A DNA stretch of 64,000 nucleotides from Mucilaginibacter flavus (GTDB taxonomy: Bacteria; Bacteroidota; Bacteroidia; Sphingobacteriales; Sphingobacteriaceae): positions 310,001 to 374,000 of the forward strand of contig NZ_JAUFPS010000028.1 in NCBI RefSeq assembly GCF_030409315.1, given 5' to 3'. The translations under genes and the position numbers were made by a program. Numbering within the stretch: the first letter of the stretch is position 1; every line of letters begins with the position of its first letter. Below are positions 32,694-41,950 of the stretch, in pieces. The notes beneath the pieces were generated by a model that saw only the letters and a program-made list of their open reading frames with translations, did no database searches and was not told the DNA's origin.

Positions 32694-34631
32694 ATGTTTA
32701 CTAAATATTACACCAGGCTGCTGCTTACCACAGCGGCCTTATGTGCGCTATACAGCAAAGGTTATAGCCAGGATAAAAATATCTCCAAAGATTTGTACAT
32801 CGCCGCAACCATCCCCGATTCTTTAAAGGAGGATGCAAACTCGGTTGTGCGGTACAGCATGGAAGAGGATAATTTTACAGGGCCAGGAAGGGCCGACGAA
32901 CATTTCCATTCCATCATTACTGTTTTAAACGAAAAGGGTAACGACGAGGCCGAAAAGGTTTTGCATTACAATAAAAAATACGTTTCGGTAGGTTCATTTG
33001 AAATGAGGATTTACAGTGCCGATGGTACCCTTATCAAAAAGTACCATAAAAGCGATATGTATGACCGATTGGCGGTTGATAACGAAACCATCGTAACCGA
33101 CGATAGGTTATTGGCTATAAGCCACACAATTGCAAGCTACCCCACAACAATCGAATATATTTATGACTACGATATGAGAAGCCTGCTTGATTTAGGATCA
33201 TGGGGTTATCAGGATTATGAACAGTCCGTTCAAAATGCCTATTATCATATCTCTATTGCCAGCGATGCCGGCTTTAGATACATGAACAGGAACACTAAAA
33301 TAAAGCCACAAAAAAGCACGGCCCAGGGGCGCGATAACTACTCATGGCAGGTTAACAATTTAAAGGCGTACAAGCACGAAGAGGGATCAAAAGGGTGGCG
33401 CGTATTACCCCACATTTATTTTGCGGCCGGCAATTTTGAGTTTTATGGCGTTCCCGGCGATTTAAGTACCTGGCAAAACTATGGTAAATGGCAGCAAAAA
33501 CTCAATGCGGATGTATGTACCCTTAGCCCCGAACGAACTGAGGAGATAAAGAAAATGACGGCTGATTTAAAAACGGACAAAGAAAAGGTGAAGTTTTTAT
33601 ATGAGTACATGCAGAAAAGTGTACGCTACGTAAGTATACAATTGGGGATTGGCGGTTGGAAACCTTTCCCGGCAACATTTGTGGATCAAAAAAAATATGG
33701 TGATTGCAAAGCTTTATCCAACTACATGTCGGCTTTGCTTAAAGCTGTAAATATACCATCGTGTTATGCAATAATTAACGCAGGCTCAAATATGCAGCCT
33801 GCCGATCCTTCATTTCCGAATGATCCCTTTAATCACATTATATTATGCGTGCCGCTTAAAAGCGATACTACCTGGCTGGAGTGTACAAGTGCCACCCAAC
33901 AGTTTGGGAAACTGGGCTCATTTACCGAAAACAGGTACGCGCTATTGGTTACCGATGATGGCGGCAAATTGGTTAAAACTCCTGCCAGCAAAGATGTTGA
34001 CAACCAATTTAACAGCGAAGTACATGTAACACTTGATGCCGATGGTGGCGCAAAAGCCCAGGTTAAAATTTTGAGCACCGGCGATTACAGGGACGATTAC
34101 CTGGGGTTGATGTATTTAAAAACAGATGAGCAAAAATCAAATGTGATAACCATGCTCCATATGAAACAACCATCTGTTTTTACCTTCAAACCATCAACCG
34201 ATAAGGACGGGGTAAAAGAAGTTGATATCGATTTAGAATATGATAAGTTTTGCGATATCGCATCGGGCGACAAGCAGTTTTATAAACCCAGGGTGTTTGA
34301 TTTGTGGCAAGCCACTTTACCGGTAGAAGAAAAAAGGAAAAGCGATTATTACTTTGAAGTGCCGATGTTAAAATCGTGCATTACCACTATTGACTTGCCC
34401 GCTGGTTTTGAGGTTGAAACTTTGCCGGCCGGCCAAAGCCTTAAGTTTAGTTACGGCACCTATGAGGTAAAATACACTTACGATGCTGCTAAAAACCAGG
34501 TAGTAAATACAACCAAATTTAACTTAACCAACCAGGTGATCCCGGCAGCGAAATACACCGAAATGCAGGTATATTTTGATGCCATTGCCAAAGCGCAAAA
34601 TAAAAAACTGGTGATACGCCGCAAAGCGTAA
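32694..34631 (+). CDS. Exported DUF3857/transglutaminase-like protein, paralogue 3, triad intact
   Basis: 645 residues with a signal peptide ending near GYSQD. DUF3857 N-terminal domain, then transglutaminase core: catalytic Cys in KYGDCKALSNYM, His in DPFNHIILCVPL and acidic residue in WLECTSA. A C-terminal beta domain follows. It is more distant from the first two paralogues and could be an active peptidase or cross-linking enzyme; the substrate is unknown. Located in a same-strand run ahead of aat and ruvC. Confidence 0.8.
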   Translation: MFTKYYTRLLLTTAALCALYSKGYSQDKNISKDLYIAATIPDSLKEDANSVVRYSMEEDNFTGPGRADEHFHSIITVLNEKGNDEAEKVLHYNKKYVSVGSFEMRIYSADGTLIKKYHKSDMYDRLAVDNETIVTDDRLLAISHTIASYPTTIEYIYDYDMRSLLDLGSWGYQDYEQSVQNAYYHISIASDAGFRYMNRNTKIKPQKSTAQGRDNYSWQVNNLKAYKHEEGSKGWRVLPHIYFAAGNFEFYGVPGDLSTWQNYGKWQQKLNADVCTLSPERTEEIKKMTADLKTDKEKVKFLYEYMQKSVRYVSIQLGIGGWKPFPATFVDQKKYGDCKALSNYMSALLKAVNIPSCYAIINAGSNMQPADPSFPNDPFNHIILCVPLKSDTTWLECTSATQQFGKLGSFTENRYALLVTDDGGKLVKTPASKDVDNQFNSEVHVTLDADGGAKAQVKILSTGDYRDDYLGLMYLKTDEQKSNVITMLHMKQPSVFTFKPSTDKDGVKEVDIDLEYDKFCDIASGDKQFYKPRVFDLWQATLPVEEKRKSDYYFEVPMLKSCITTIDLPAGFEVETLPAGQSLKFSYGTYEVKYTYDAAKNQVVNTTKFNLTNQVIPAAKYTEMQVYFDAIAKAQNKKLVIRRKA

Positions 34632-34642
34632 ATTTGCGCCTG

Positions 34643-35281
34643 ATGATTTTCAGGCTTGATGAACGTTTAATATTCCCAGAGCCCGATTTGGCAGAGCCAG
34701 ACGGGCTTTTGGCTGTAGGCGGCGATCTGTCAACCCAGCGCCTGGTTCTGGCCTATCAGCATGGCATCTTCCCCTGGTATAGTGATGATAGTCCAATCCT
34801 TTGGTACTCGCCTCATGAGCGCTTTGTGTTGTATCCGCAGGAATTAAAAATCTCTAAATCCATGAGGCAGGTAATGCGGTCGGGCAAGTTCAAAATTACC
34901 TCAAACACCTGTTTTGCCGATGTGATTAAAGCTTGTTCAACCGCCCCGCGTGAAGGGCAGGATGGCACCTGGATCACCGACGATATGCTGCAGGCTTACA
35001 TCGCCCTGAATGCCGAACACTATGCCCATTCTGTGGAGGTTTGGCTTGATGACCAACTTGTGGGCGGCTTGTACGGCATATGGGTTGGTGATGTTTTTTG
35101 TGGCGAAAGCATGTTTAGCAGGGTGAGCAATGCCTCAAAAATGGCGCTTATTTATTTGTGCCAGAGTGGTAAGTTTGATTTGATAGACTGCCAGGTACAT
35201 ACAGATCACCTGGAATCGATGGGGGCCAGGATGATAAGCCGGGAGCAATATATAACCGTTTTACACAATAGTTTACTTTGA
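34643..35281 (+). CDS. aat: Leucyl/phenylalanyl-tRNA-protein transferase
   Basis: 212 residues from the ATG at 34643 (MIFRLDERLIFPEPDLAE); a TTG at 34634 would add three residues. Aat adds Leu or Phe from aminoacyl-tRNA to proteins with N-terminal Lys or Arg for ClpS-ClpP degradation. Signature segments: EPDGLLAVGGDLSTQRL, GIFPWYSDDSPILWYSPHERF, GLYGIWVGDVFCGESMFS and SKMALIYLC. Length and motifs are normal. Confidence 0.94.
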   Translation: MIFRLDERLIFPEPDLAEPDGLLAVGGDLSTQRLVLAYQHGIFPWYSDDSPILWYSPHERFVLYPQELKISKSMRQVMRSGKFKITSNTCFADVIKACSTAPREGQDGTWITDDMLQAYIALNAEHYAHSVEVWLDDQLVGGLYGIWVGDVFCGESMFSRVSNASKMALIYLCQSGKFDLIDCQVHTDHLESMGARMISREQYITVLHNSLL

Positions 35282-35300
35282 TTGCCTACCTTTGGCAAGT

Positions 35301-35879
35301 ATGCAGCAAGCTAACACTAAGGAGCGGATTATTTTGGGAATTGACCCCGGTACAGCAGTTATGGGATATGGCCTGGTTAAAGAAACCGGACCAAAAATTG
35401 AACTCATTGCCCTTGGCGTTGTGAAAATGGAAAAGCTGGACGACCATATGCTTAAACTACAGCGCATATTTGAAAAAACCGTAGCCCTTATTGATAATTA
35501 CCATCCCGATTGCCTGGCTATTGAGGCTCCCTTTTACGGCAAAAACATACAGGTGATGCTTAAACTGGGCAGAGCGCAGGGGGTAGCCATGGCAGCCGCC
35601 CTATCGCGCAATGTAGAGATCACCGAATACGCGCCCCGTAAAATAAAACAAGCCATCACAGGCAACGGAAATGCCACCAAAGAGCAGGTTGCCGCCATGC
35701 TGCAAACCCTGCTAAAGTTTACCGAAACCCCCGACTTTTTGGATGCGACGGATGGCCTGGCCGTAGCCGTTTGTCATTCATTTCAAAGGATCAGCACCGG
35801 CGCAAAAACCGGTGGTAGCAAAAAATCATATTCCGGCTGGGATACTTTTGTAAAGGATAACGCGAAGAGGGTGGTGTAA
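35301..35879 (+). CDS. ruvC: Holliday junction resolvase RuvC
   Basis: 192 residues from the ATG at 35301. Resolves Holliday junctions with RuvAB. Acidic catalytic residues are in ILGIDPGTAVMGYG (Asp), LAIEAPFYGKN (Glu) and DATDGLAVAVCH (Asp pair). The basic ...KIKQAITGNGNATKEQV segment is typical. It lies 19 bases after aat. The C-terminal tail (GGSKKSYSGWDTFVKDNAKRVV) extends slightly beyond the E. coli form. Confidence 0.94.
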   Translation: MQQANTKERIILGIDPGTAVMGYGLVKETGPKIELIALGVVKMEKLDDHMLKLQRIFEKTVALIDNYHPDCLAIEAPFYGKNIQVMLKLGRAQGVAMAAALSRNVEITEYAPRKIKQAITGNGNATKEQVAAMLQTLLKFTETPDFLDATDGLAVAVCHSFQRISTGAKTGGSKKSYSGWDTFVKDNAKRVV

Positions 35880-35919
35880 GCACCCCCATTACCCTTTAAT
35901 TCAGTCAACCGTTTTTAAA

Positions 35920-38283
35920 TTACTTTTTCAGCGTTTGTTCAAACAGTTTGTAAATGCGTTTATACTCATCCGTCCAGCTGCTGGCTTGTTCAAAGGCATG
36001 GTCTTCTACCGGGAATGATGCCAGTTCCCAATTCTCTTTATGCAGTTCAATCAACTTCTGACTTAAGCGAACAATATCCTGGTAGTTTACATTCTGATCT
36101 ATCATGCCATGCAGCATCAATAAATTACCTTTTAAGCCATTGGCAAAATAAATGGGCGAGCTTTGGCGGTAAGCGATCTCATCTGTAAAAGGTTCATTCA
36201 GGATATTGGCGGTGTACTCATGGTTATAATGCGCCCAATCGGTAACAGAACGGATAGCACCGCCCGCCGCGAAAACATCGGGCTCTGTAAACATGCCCAT
36301 CAGTGTGATAAAACCACCGTATGATCCGCCGTACAGGCCAACATGTTTGGGGTTAACGCCATACTTTTCAACAAGGTATTTTACGCCGTCGGCCTGATCG
36401 GTAAGGTCTTTACCACCCATGTGGCGGTAAATGCCGGTGCGCCAATCGCGCCCGTAGCCGGCGCTGGCGGTATAGTCAATATCTAAAACAGTATACCCGT
36501 TATCGGCCAGCATGTTGTTAAACATAAACTCGCGGAAATAATAGCTCCATGAGTAGGTAACCTCTTGTAAATAGCCTGCACCATGCACAAATATCACCGC
36601 GGGTTTTGCCGCATCGGCTTTTTTAGGTTGATAAATGCGGGCGTACACATCACTGCCATAACGGTTTTTAAAGGTAATGATCTCTGGCGCGCGCCATGGA
36701 TATGAATTATATTCGGCCGATACGGAGTTGGTTATCTGCAATGCTTTTGCCCCTTGTTTGTTAGCTTGAACATACAGATCCCAGGGTTTATTAGAATAGG
36801 AGTAACGGATAGCCAGCCATTTTTCATCGGGCGATAGGGTTACTTCGTTGCCACCCTTTAAACTGGTTATTTTAACCGGCGAGCCACCGGTTACGGGCAT
36901 GCTGTAAAAATCGGTTAGGCCCGGGTGGTCAATATTTGCCGTAAAGTAAAACGTCTTTTTATCGTTGGATAGTTGCAGGGTTTGCACCTCCCATTTGCCG
37001 CTCGTGAGCTGTTTTTTTGCGCCGCTGGTTACATCAACCAAATAAATATGCGAGTAACCGCTGGCTTCGCTCTGGTAATAAAAGTGGATGTCATCAACAT
37101 AGCCAACGTTGCCTGCTGCACCGTTTTCGATACCGGGGCCGCCAATCCAGGCCTCATCACGTTGTCTGTCTAACAAGGCAAGCCGGCCGGTTGTGGCATC
37201 AAGGCGCATAATCCAGCGGTCTTTATTATCCTGCGCCGAAACTACTACAACGGCGAAAGCACTGTTGTCGCTCCAAAACGGCCCCTCAACGGTTACCTGC
37301 CTATCGGCGTTTTGCTTTTTTAGTTCGGCCAGTTCATTTGGGTAGTCCTTTACGTAGTCGGGCAAATCTTTAATGCCAGGAATCTCTTTAGTGTTAATCT
37401 TATAAACGGTATCGCGCTGCCTGTCGAAAATATAAGTCTCTGAGGTAGATGATGGACGACCAACTTTTGAGCGGTTGGGAATATCCTCTGTAAAGCCCGA
37501 TGCCGTTACATAATTTGGAACAATGGCCTCCTTAACATCAGCGGCAGGTTTAGTGAGCCGGTAAGTAATAAAGCGTTCATCCGGACTTATTTTAACCCGC
37601 CCTACCCTTTTATCGCCAAAGGGTAACTCTTTTAATTGTTTTGGTGCAAGCAAGGCTTCCTGAACAGAATCCTGTTTGGCGTCTTTTGCCTCAACTTTAA
37701 TAATATCAAAAAGCTCGGCCTGTTGTTTTTTTAACCATTTTTCCTCCTCGTTGCTTTCATCTTTTGCTTTTTTGTTTTTTGCCGCTTTTACAAAGTTGGT
37801 TAACTGCTCCAGGCCGCTGCCATTAAGTTTTAAAGCGAAAAGATTATTGGCTTGTGAGAAAACAATACGCGTTTCATCGCCGTTAAAAACAGGGGAGCTT
37901 TCGCGTTGTTCGGTATGGGTTAGTTGTGTGGTTTTATTTGTTTTAAGATCTTCGAGGTACAGGTCGCCATTTTTTTCAAACACTTTTTGAGTATGTTTTT
38001 TATTCCAGCTGCCATTACCGGTTAAATTACGCTGATCTTCTACGCTTACTTTTTCGGGTTTGCTGCTGCCGGGTGTAATAGCAAATAATGCATCGGGACC
38101 AGTTTTATCATTATTCCATTTAAAAAGGGCTTTTTTACTATCGTCGCTCCAACGAATTTCTGAGGGTGATGTGCCTATCCATTTAGGATCGCGCATGATC
38201 TTTTCAATGGTGAGGGTATCTAACTTTTGGGCATTGGCATTGGCCGCGCCAGCTATGAGAAGCAGCGTAAATAATTTTTTCAT
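35920..38283 (-). CDS. S9-family peptidase (dipeptidyl/prolyl oligopeptidase type), exported
   Basis: 787 residues, signal peptide MKKLFTLLLIAGAANANAQ. N-terminal beta-propeller region (about 30-540) with WD-like repeats (KFKWNNDKT, FTANIDHPGLTDFY), then an alpha/beta-hydrolase domain. The nucleophile is the Ser in GLYGGSYGGFITLMG, with the late His in FPVEDHAFEQASSW and Asp in MLHGMIDQNVNY. This order fits DPP IV/prolyl oligopeptidase family S9. It would cleave peptides in the periplasm. Confidence 0.9.
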   Translation of the reverse strand: MKKLFTLLLIAGAANANAQKLDTLTIEKIMRDPKWIGTSPSEIRWSDDSKKALFKWNNDKTGPDALFAITPGSSKPEKVSVEDQRNLTGNGSWNKKHTQKVFEKNGDLYLEDLKTNKTTQLTHTEQRESSPVFNGDETRIVFSQANNLFALKLNGSGLEQLTNFVKAAKNKKAKDESNEEEKWLKKQQAELFDIIKVEAKDAKQDSVQEALLAPKQLKELPFGDKRVGRVKISPDERFITYRLTKPAADVKEAIVPNYVTASGFTEDIPNRSKVGRPSSTSETYIFDRQRDTVYKINTKEIPGIKDLPDYVKDYPNELAELKKQNADRQVTVEGPFWSDNSAFAVVVVSAQDNKDRWIMRLDATTGRLALLDRQRDEAWIGGPGIENGAAGNVGYVDDIHFYYQSEASGYSHIYLVDVTSGAKKQLTSGKWEVQTLQLSNDKKTFYFTANIDHPGLTDFYSMPVTGGSPVKITSLKGGNEVTLSPDEKWLAIRYSYSNKPWDLYVQANKQGAKALQITNSVSAEYNSYPWRAPEIITFKNRYGSDVYARIYQPKKADAAKPAVIFVHGAGYLQEVTYSWSYYFREFMFNNMLADNGYTVLDIDYTASAGYGRDWRTGIYRHMGGKDLTDQADGVKYLVEKYGVNPKHVGLYGGSYGGFITLMGMFTEPDVFAAGGAIRSVTDWAHYNHEYTANILNEPFTDEIAYRQSSPIYFANGLKGNLLMLHGMIDQNVNYQDIVRLSQKLIELHKENWELASFPVEDHAFEQASSWTDEYKRIYKLFEQTLKK

Positions 38284-38374
38284 CGATCAGTCGTTAAGCG
38301 GCGTAGCGATTACGCCAACGCAATTTAGCAGTTTCTATCAGGATTGTTAATTTTAAACATTTTATTGTTACAAA

Positions 38375-38902
38375 ATGGAAATTACCGCACCTGGATTCAT
38401 ATTAAGAGAACTGCGTTTAGAGGACGCCGCCGCTTTGCAAAAACAGGCGGATAACCCACGCATTGCCTGCTTTTTGTTTGATCGTTTCCCATCGCCGTAT
38501 ACCTTAACCGATGCTATTGATTTTATTAGGTTAAGAATGGCCGATGAAATACAAACCAAATTTGCCATAGTTATTAACGATGAACTCGCCGGCGTTATCG
38601 GTATAGATTTTCGGGAGGATATTTACCGTAAAGCGCCCTTAATTGGCTACTGGCTTGGTGAACAATACTGGGGTGAAGGTATCATGACAAAGGCGGTAAA
38701 ACTGGTAGTTGATTATGCTTTTACCAATCTTGATATTGAACGCTTGCAGGCAGGTATATTGGGCAATAATCCGGCATCGATGCGGGTACTTGAAAAAGCA
38801 GGCTTCAAAAAAGAGGGGATTTTGAGAAACGGAATTGTTAAGAAGAGCGTCATTTTAGATGAACATGTATACGGGATAACAAAAAGCGATTGGGCAGGTT
38901 AA
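38375..38902 (+). CDS. GNAT-family N-acetyltransferase (RimJ/RimL-like)
   Basis: 175 residues. Pattern of ribosomal-protein or aminoglycoside acetyltransferases of the RimJ/L group: FILRELRLEDAAALQKQADNP at the start, IGYWLGEQYWGEGIMTKAV (acetyl-CoA binding region) and IERLQAGILGNNPASMRVLEKAGFKKEGI. The substrate cannot be told. Its 3' end forms the left half of a hairpin at 38887-38921 and it converges on another GNAT gene. Confidence 0.88.
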   Translation: MEITAPGFILRELRLEDAAALQKQADNPRIACFLFDRFPSPYTLTDAIDFIRLRMADEIQTKFAIVINDELAGVIGIDFREDIYRKAPLIGYWLGEQYWGEGIMTKAVKLVVDYAFTNLDIERLQAGILGNNPASMRVLEKAGFKKEGILRNGIVKKSVILDEHVYGITKSDWAG

Positions 38903-38921
38903 TGCTTAATCTGCCCAATCG
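38887..38921. terminator. Hairpin between two convergent acetyltransferase genes
   Basis: CGATTGGGCAG (38887-38897) and CTGCCCAATCG (38911-38921) pair perfectly over 11 bp with a 13-base loop. The left arm is inside the last codons of the plus-strand gene. There is no T-run, so bidirectional termination is likely but not proven. Confidence 0.5.
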
Positions 38922-38927
38922 TTATGG

Positions 38928-39422
38928 CTACAACTCCTTCCGCATTACGTAGTCATTCATCCAATATGGGCCAATTGCAATATCTTCTTCATAAGCCACT
39001 GCGAAGCCCATTTTTTCATAAAAACTTTTGGCTTTGTTGTATCGGTTTACGTTAAGCTCAAGCACTTGTTTGCCGGCATCTTTGGTTTTTTGAGCAACCT
39101 CGTTAATGAGTATTTTGCCGTAGCCTTTGCCTTGTGTTTTGGGCAGGCAGTAAAGCTTGTGCAATTTAAAAATATCTGCGTTTTCTCCCCGGGGCGAATA
39201 AGCGGCGAAGGCAACCGGCTCTCCTTCTTCTTCCAGCAATAAATAGGTTTGCTGGTTTTCAGTAACCTGTTTGCCAATCTTATCTGCCGAGTAAATTTCA
39301 TTCAGCATAAATTCAATTTGCTCGCGCTCTAAAATTGGGGAGTAGGCTACCCACCAGGTGGTATCGGCTATACTTAAAATGGCGTCAACGTCGTTTACCG
39401 TTGCTGTTCTTATCGTGTACAT
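38928..39422 (-). CDS. GNAT-family N-acetyltransferase
   Basis: 164 residues. Starts MYTIRTATVNDVDAILSIAD; the acetyl-CoA motif is KLYCLPKTQGKGYGKILINEVAQ, followed by LELNVNRYNKAKSFYEKMGF and a late ...IGPYWMNDYVMRKEL. A typical stand-alone acetyltransferase with unknown acceptor. It lies 25 bases downstream of pepT on the same strand. Confidence 0.88.
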   Translation of the reverse strand: MYTIRTATVNDVDAILSIADTTWWVAYSPILEREQIEFMLNEIYSADKIGKQVTENQQTYLLLEEEGEPVAFAAYSPRGENADIFKLHKLYCLPKTQGKGYGKILINEVAQKTKDAGKQVLELNVNRYNKAKSFYEKMGFAVAYEEDIAIGPYWMNDYVMRKEL

Positions 39423-39447
39423 TTTCTGTTATTTAGGTTGATGACTG

Positions 39448-40698
39448 TTAGGCTTTCTCTTCCCAGATCATGCTAAGGTGTAAAATAGTCTCTACAGCTT
39501 TTTGCATATCCTGTACAGATACCCATTCTTGTTTGCTGTGAAAAGCATGCTCTCCCGCAAAAATATTGGGACAAGGCAGGCCCATAAATGATAATCGCGA
39601 TCCATCGGTACCGCCCCTTATGCTGCAAAGTTTGGCTTTAAGCCCGGTGCGGTTAATGGCTTCCATGGCGTTGGCAACAATTTCGGGATGTTGTTCCAAT
39701 ACGTTTTTCATGTTGCGGTATTGTTCGCTGATGGCCAAAGTATAGGTAGAGTTTGGGTAGCGTTTTAAAACCTCATCTGCTGTTTTGCGGATCACATCGG
39801 CATGGGCTTTTAATTTGGCCTCGTCAAAATCGCGAATGATAAAATCTATCCCCGCGGTTTCTACATGGCCTTCTATGGCAACCGGATGTATAAAACCTTC
39901 CATTTCTTCGGTATGCTCCGGCGACAGTTCGTCGGGCAGCGCAGCCACAATTTCGCCGGCTATTTTAATAGCGCTTTCCATTTTACCCTTGGCAAAGCCG
40001 GGGTGCGAGCTTACACCGTTTATGGTAAGCCGGGCGCCATCGGCACTAAAGGTTTCATTTTCCATATTGCCCGCGCTTTCACCATCCATAGTGTAGCCGG
40101 CATAGGCGCCTAATTTAGCAATATCAACATGGTCAACCCCGTGACCAACTTCCTCGTCGGGTGTAAATAATATGCGGATATCGCCATGTTTAATTTCAGG
40201 GTGATTCATCAGCTGATAGCAGGCATCCATAATTTCGGCAACACCGGCCTTGTTATCGGCACCTAACAAGGTAAGGCCGCTGGCTGTAATTACATCATGA
40301 CCTATCTGGTTTTTGAGGTCATCATGTTCAGCTAATTTAATTACCTGGGTGGCATCATCAGGCAATACCAAATCTTGTCCCTGGTAATTTTTATGCACAA
40401 TTGGAGTAACCCCGGCCCCGCTGCAATCGGGCGCGGTATCCACATGCGAACAGAAACAGATAACCGGCACCTGTTTTGTACTGTTGGATGGGATGGTGGC
40501 GTACACATAACCATATTCATCCATGTGCGCGTCGGTAACGCCAATGGTTAATAATTCCTGAACCAATAAGCGGCTTAAGTTTTTTTGCTTTTCGGTAGAT
40601 GGAAATGAAACCGAAGCAGGGTCGGATTGCGTATCAATGGTAACGTATCGTAAAAAGCGATCTGTAACCGTAAAATTTAGCGGCGAATTAAAACTCAT
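39448..40698 (-). CDS. pepT: Peptidase T (tripeptidase)
   Basis: 416-residue M20B zinc tripeptidase, cytoplasmic. Metal and catalytic motifs: CFCSHVDTAPDCSG, TLLGADNKAGVAEIM, FTPDEEVGHGVDHVD, YTMDGESAG and the dimerisation domain, then IRGGTDGSRLSFMGLPCPNIFAG. Length matches E. coli PepT. Followed by a GNAT gene. Confidence 0.94.
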   Translation of the reverse strand: MSFNSPLNFTVTDRFLRYVTIDTQSDPASVSFPSTEKQKNLSRLLVQELLTIGVTDAHMDEYGYVYATIPSNSTKQVPVICFCSHVDTAPDCSGAGVTPIVHKNYQGQDLVLPDDATQVIKLAEHDDLKNQIGHDVITASGLTLLGADNKAGVAEIMDACYQLMNHPEIKHGDIRILFTPDEEVGHGVDHVDIAKLGAYAGYTMDGESAGNMENETFSADGARLTINGVSSHPGFAKGKMESAIKIAGEIVAALPDELSPEHTEEMEGFIHPVAIEGHVETAGIDFIIRDFDEAKLKAHADVIRKTADEVLKRYPNSTYTLAISEQYRNMKNVLEQHPEIVANAMEAINRTGLKAKLCSIRGGTDGSRLSFMGLPCPNIFAGEHAFHSKQEWVSVQDMQKAVETILHLSMIWEEKA

Positions 40699-40774
40699 AA
40701 GCTATATTAGTGAAATTTTTGTGACTGCTTATAACCGGCGGGTCATCATTGTAAATATTGATTAAATTTTAACA

Positions 40775-41521
40775 TTGAAAAAATATATTCTTTTTTTTGT
40801 TTTGGCTTTTGCAGTGTTTACCGTGAAAGCTCAAAGTGGATTTAATTACTATGAATTTGGTGTTGGCGCGGGCGCAAGCTACGGCAAGGCTGAGGCTGAT
40901 TTGAAAAAACAGGATTATCATCCAGCTTTTAATTTAAACTTTGTTTATAACTACAGCCCATATTTACCTATCACTGCCGAATTACAAAAAGGAACATTTT
41001 CTGGCGGCGGCCCAACCAGGGCCGAGGATCTGTCTGGCAGGTATTTTACCAACTCCTATGTTTCATTTAACCTCCATGCCGATTTGCAAGCCGGTGAAAT
41101 TATGGACTATGCGGATAGCTGGTTTTTAGATAGGATCAAAAATTTTTACCTGGGTACGGGTATTGGTTTTATTTATAATAATATGACCCGTATTCAACGC
41201 TTTAACCAATTTCCTGAGAATGACGTTGTTGGTTCACCAGAAGGATTTAGAGGGGCCGACAAGGGGTTTAACCTGATCTTGCCGTTAAGATTTGGTTATG
41301 AATTTAAAATATTTGACGATTATGATCAGCCCCGTTACGGCATCGATATAGGGATACAGCATTATTATGACATAGGTGAAGGCATTGATGGCTACAATGA
41401 CCCATCAAGTAAGTATAAAAACAACGCGCTTGATCAGTATACTTTTATAACTATTGGGTTTAAGTACAATTTTGGTAACACCACATCATATAACAAACTT
41501 ATCCGCAAGTTTCAGTTTTGA
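40775..41521 (+). CDS. Exported protein with predicted outer-membrane beta-barrel
   Basis: 248 residues with a signal peptide (MKKYILFFVLAFAVFTVKAQ) starting at a TTG, 40775; no ATG gives the same signal. The mature part has alternating strands with aromatic girdles and a C-terminal strand FITIGFKYNFGNTTSY, which fits a small barrel (OmpW/OmpA-like). No ligand is suggested. It overlaps the next gene by 4 bases. Confidence 0.7.
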   Translation: MKKYILFFVLAFAVFTVKAQSGFNYYEFGVGAGASYGKAEADLKKQDYHPAFNLNFVYNYSPYLPITAELQKGTFSGGGPTRAEDLSGRYFTNSYVSFNLHADLQAGEIMDYADSWFLDRIKNFYLGTGIGFIYNNMTRIQRFNQFPENDVVGSPEGFRGADKGFNLILPLRFGYEFKIFDDYDQPRYGIDIGIQHYYDIGEGIDGYNDPSSKYKNNALDQYTFITIGFKYNFGNTTSYNKLIRKFQF

Positions 41522-41874
41522 ACATAGAGGAATTACGTGATTATTGCCTGCAAAAGCCCGGCGTTACCGAAGGATTTCCCTTTGGAGAAGAAACGCTTGT
41601 GTTTAAAATAGCCGAAAAGATTTTCCTGCTCATTGGCTTAACCGATGCCAATCGCTTTAATGTTAAATGCGACCCAGAACTGGCCATTGAACTCCGCGAA
41701 CGCCACAGCGAGGTGATTCCTGGTTATCACATGAATAAAAAAATGTGGAATACCGTTTACATGGATGGCGCTTTGACCAACAAAGAACTGCGCGATATGA
41801 TAGATCACTCGTATGAGCAGGTAGTAAAAAGCCTGCCGAAAAAGACACAGGCAGAAATAGCGGCCCTGCAATAG
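41518..41874 (+). CDS. MmcQ/YjbR-family protein
   Basis: 118 residues starting at a TTG overlapping the stop of the preceding gene. Typical of the family: RDYCLQKPGVTEGFPFGEETLVFKIAEKIF near the start in pieces, NVKCDPELAIELRERHSEVIPGYHMNKKMWNTVYMDG in the middle. MmcQ/YjbR proteins have a CyaY-like fold and a poorly defined DNA-binding role. No signal peptide. Confidence 0.88.
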   Translation: MNIEELRDYCLQKPGVTEGFPFGEETLVFKIAEKIFLLIGLTDANRFNVKCDPELAIELRERHSEVIPGYHMNKKMWNTVYMDGALTNKELRDMIDHSYEQVVKSLPKKTQAEIAALQ

Positions 41875-41950
41875 CATCAGCTATCAAATTGTGACAGTAA
41901 AATTTTATCCCCGGCGCTTTATTATAGGCGCTTGCGTATATCTTTGAAGC

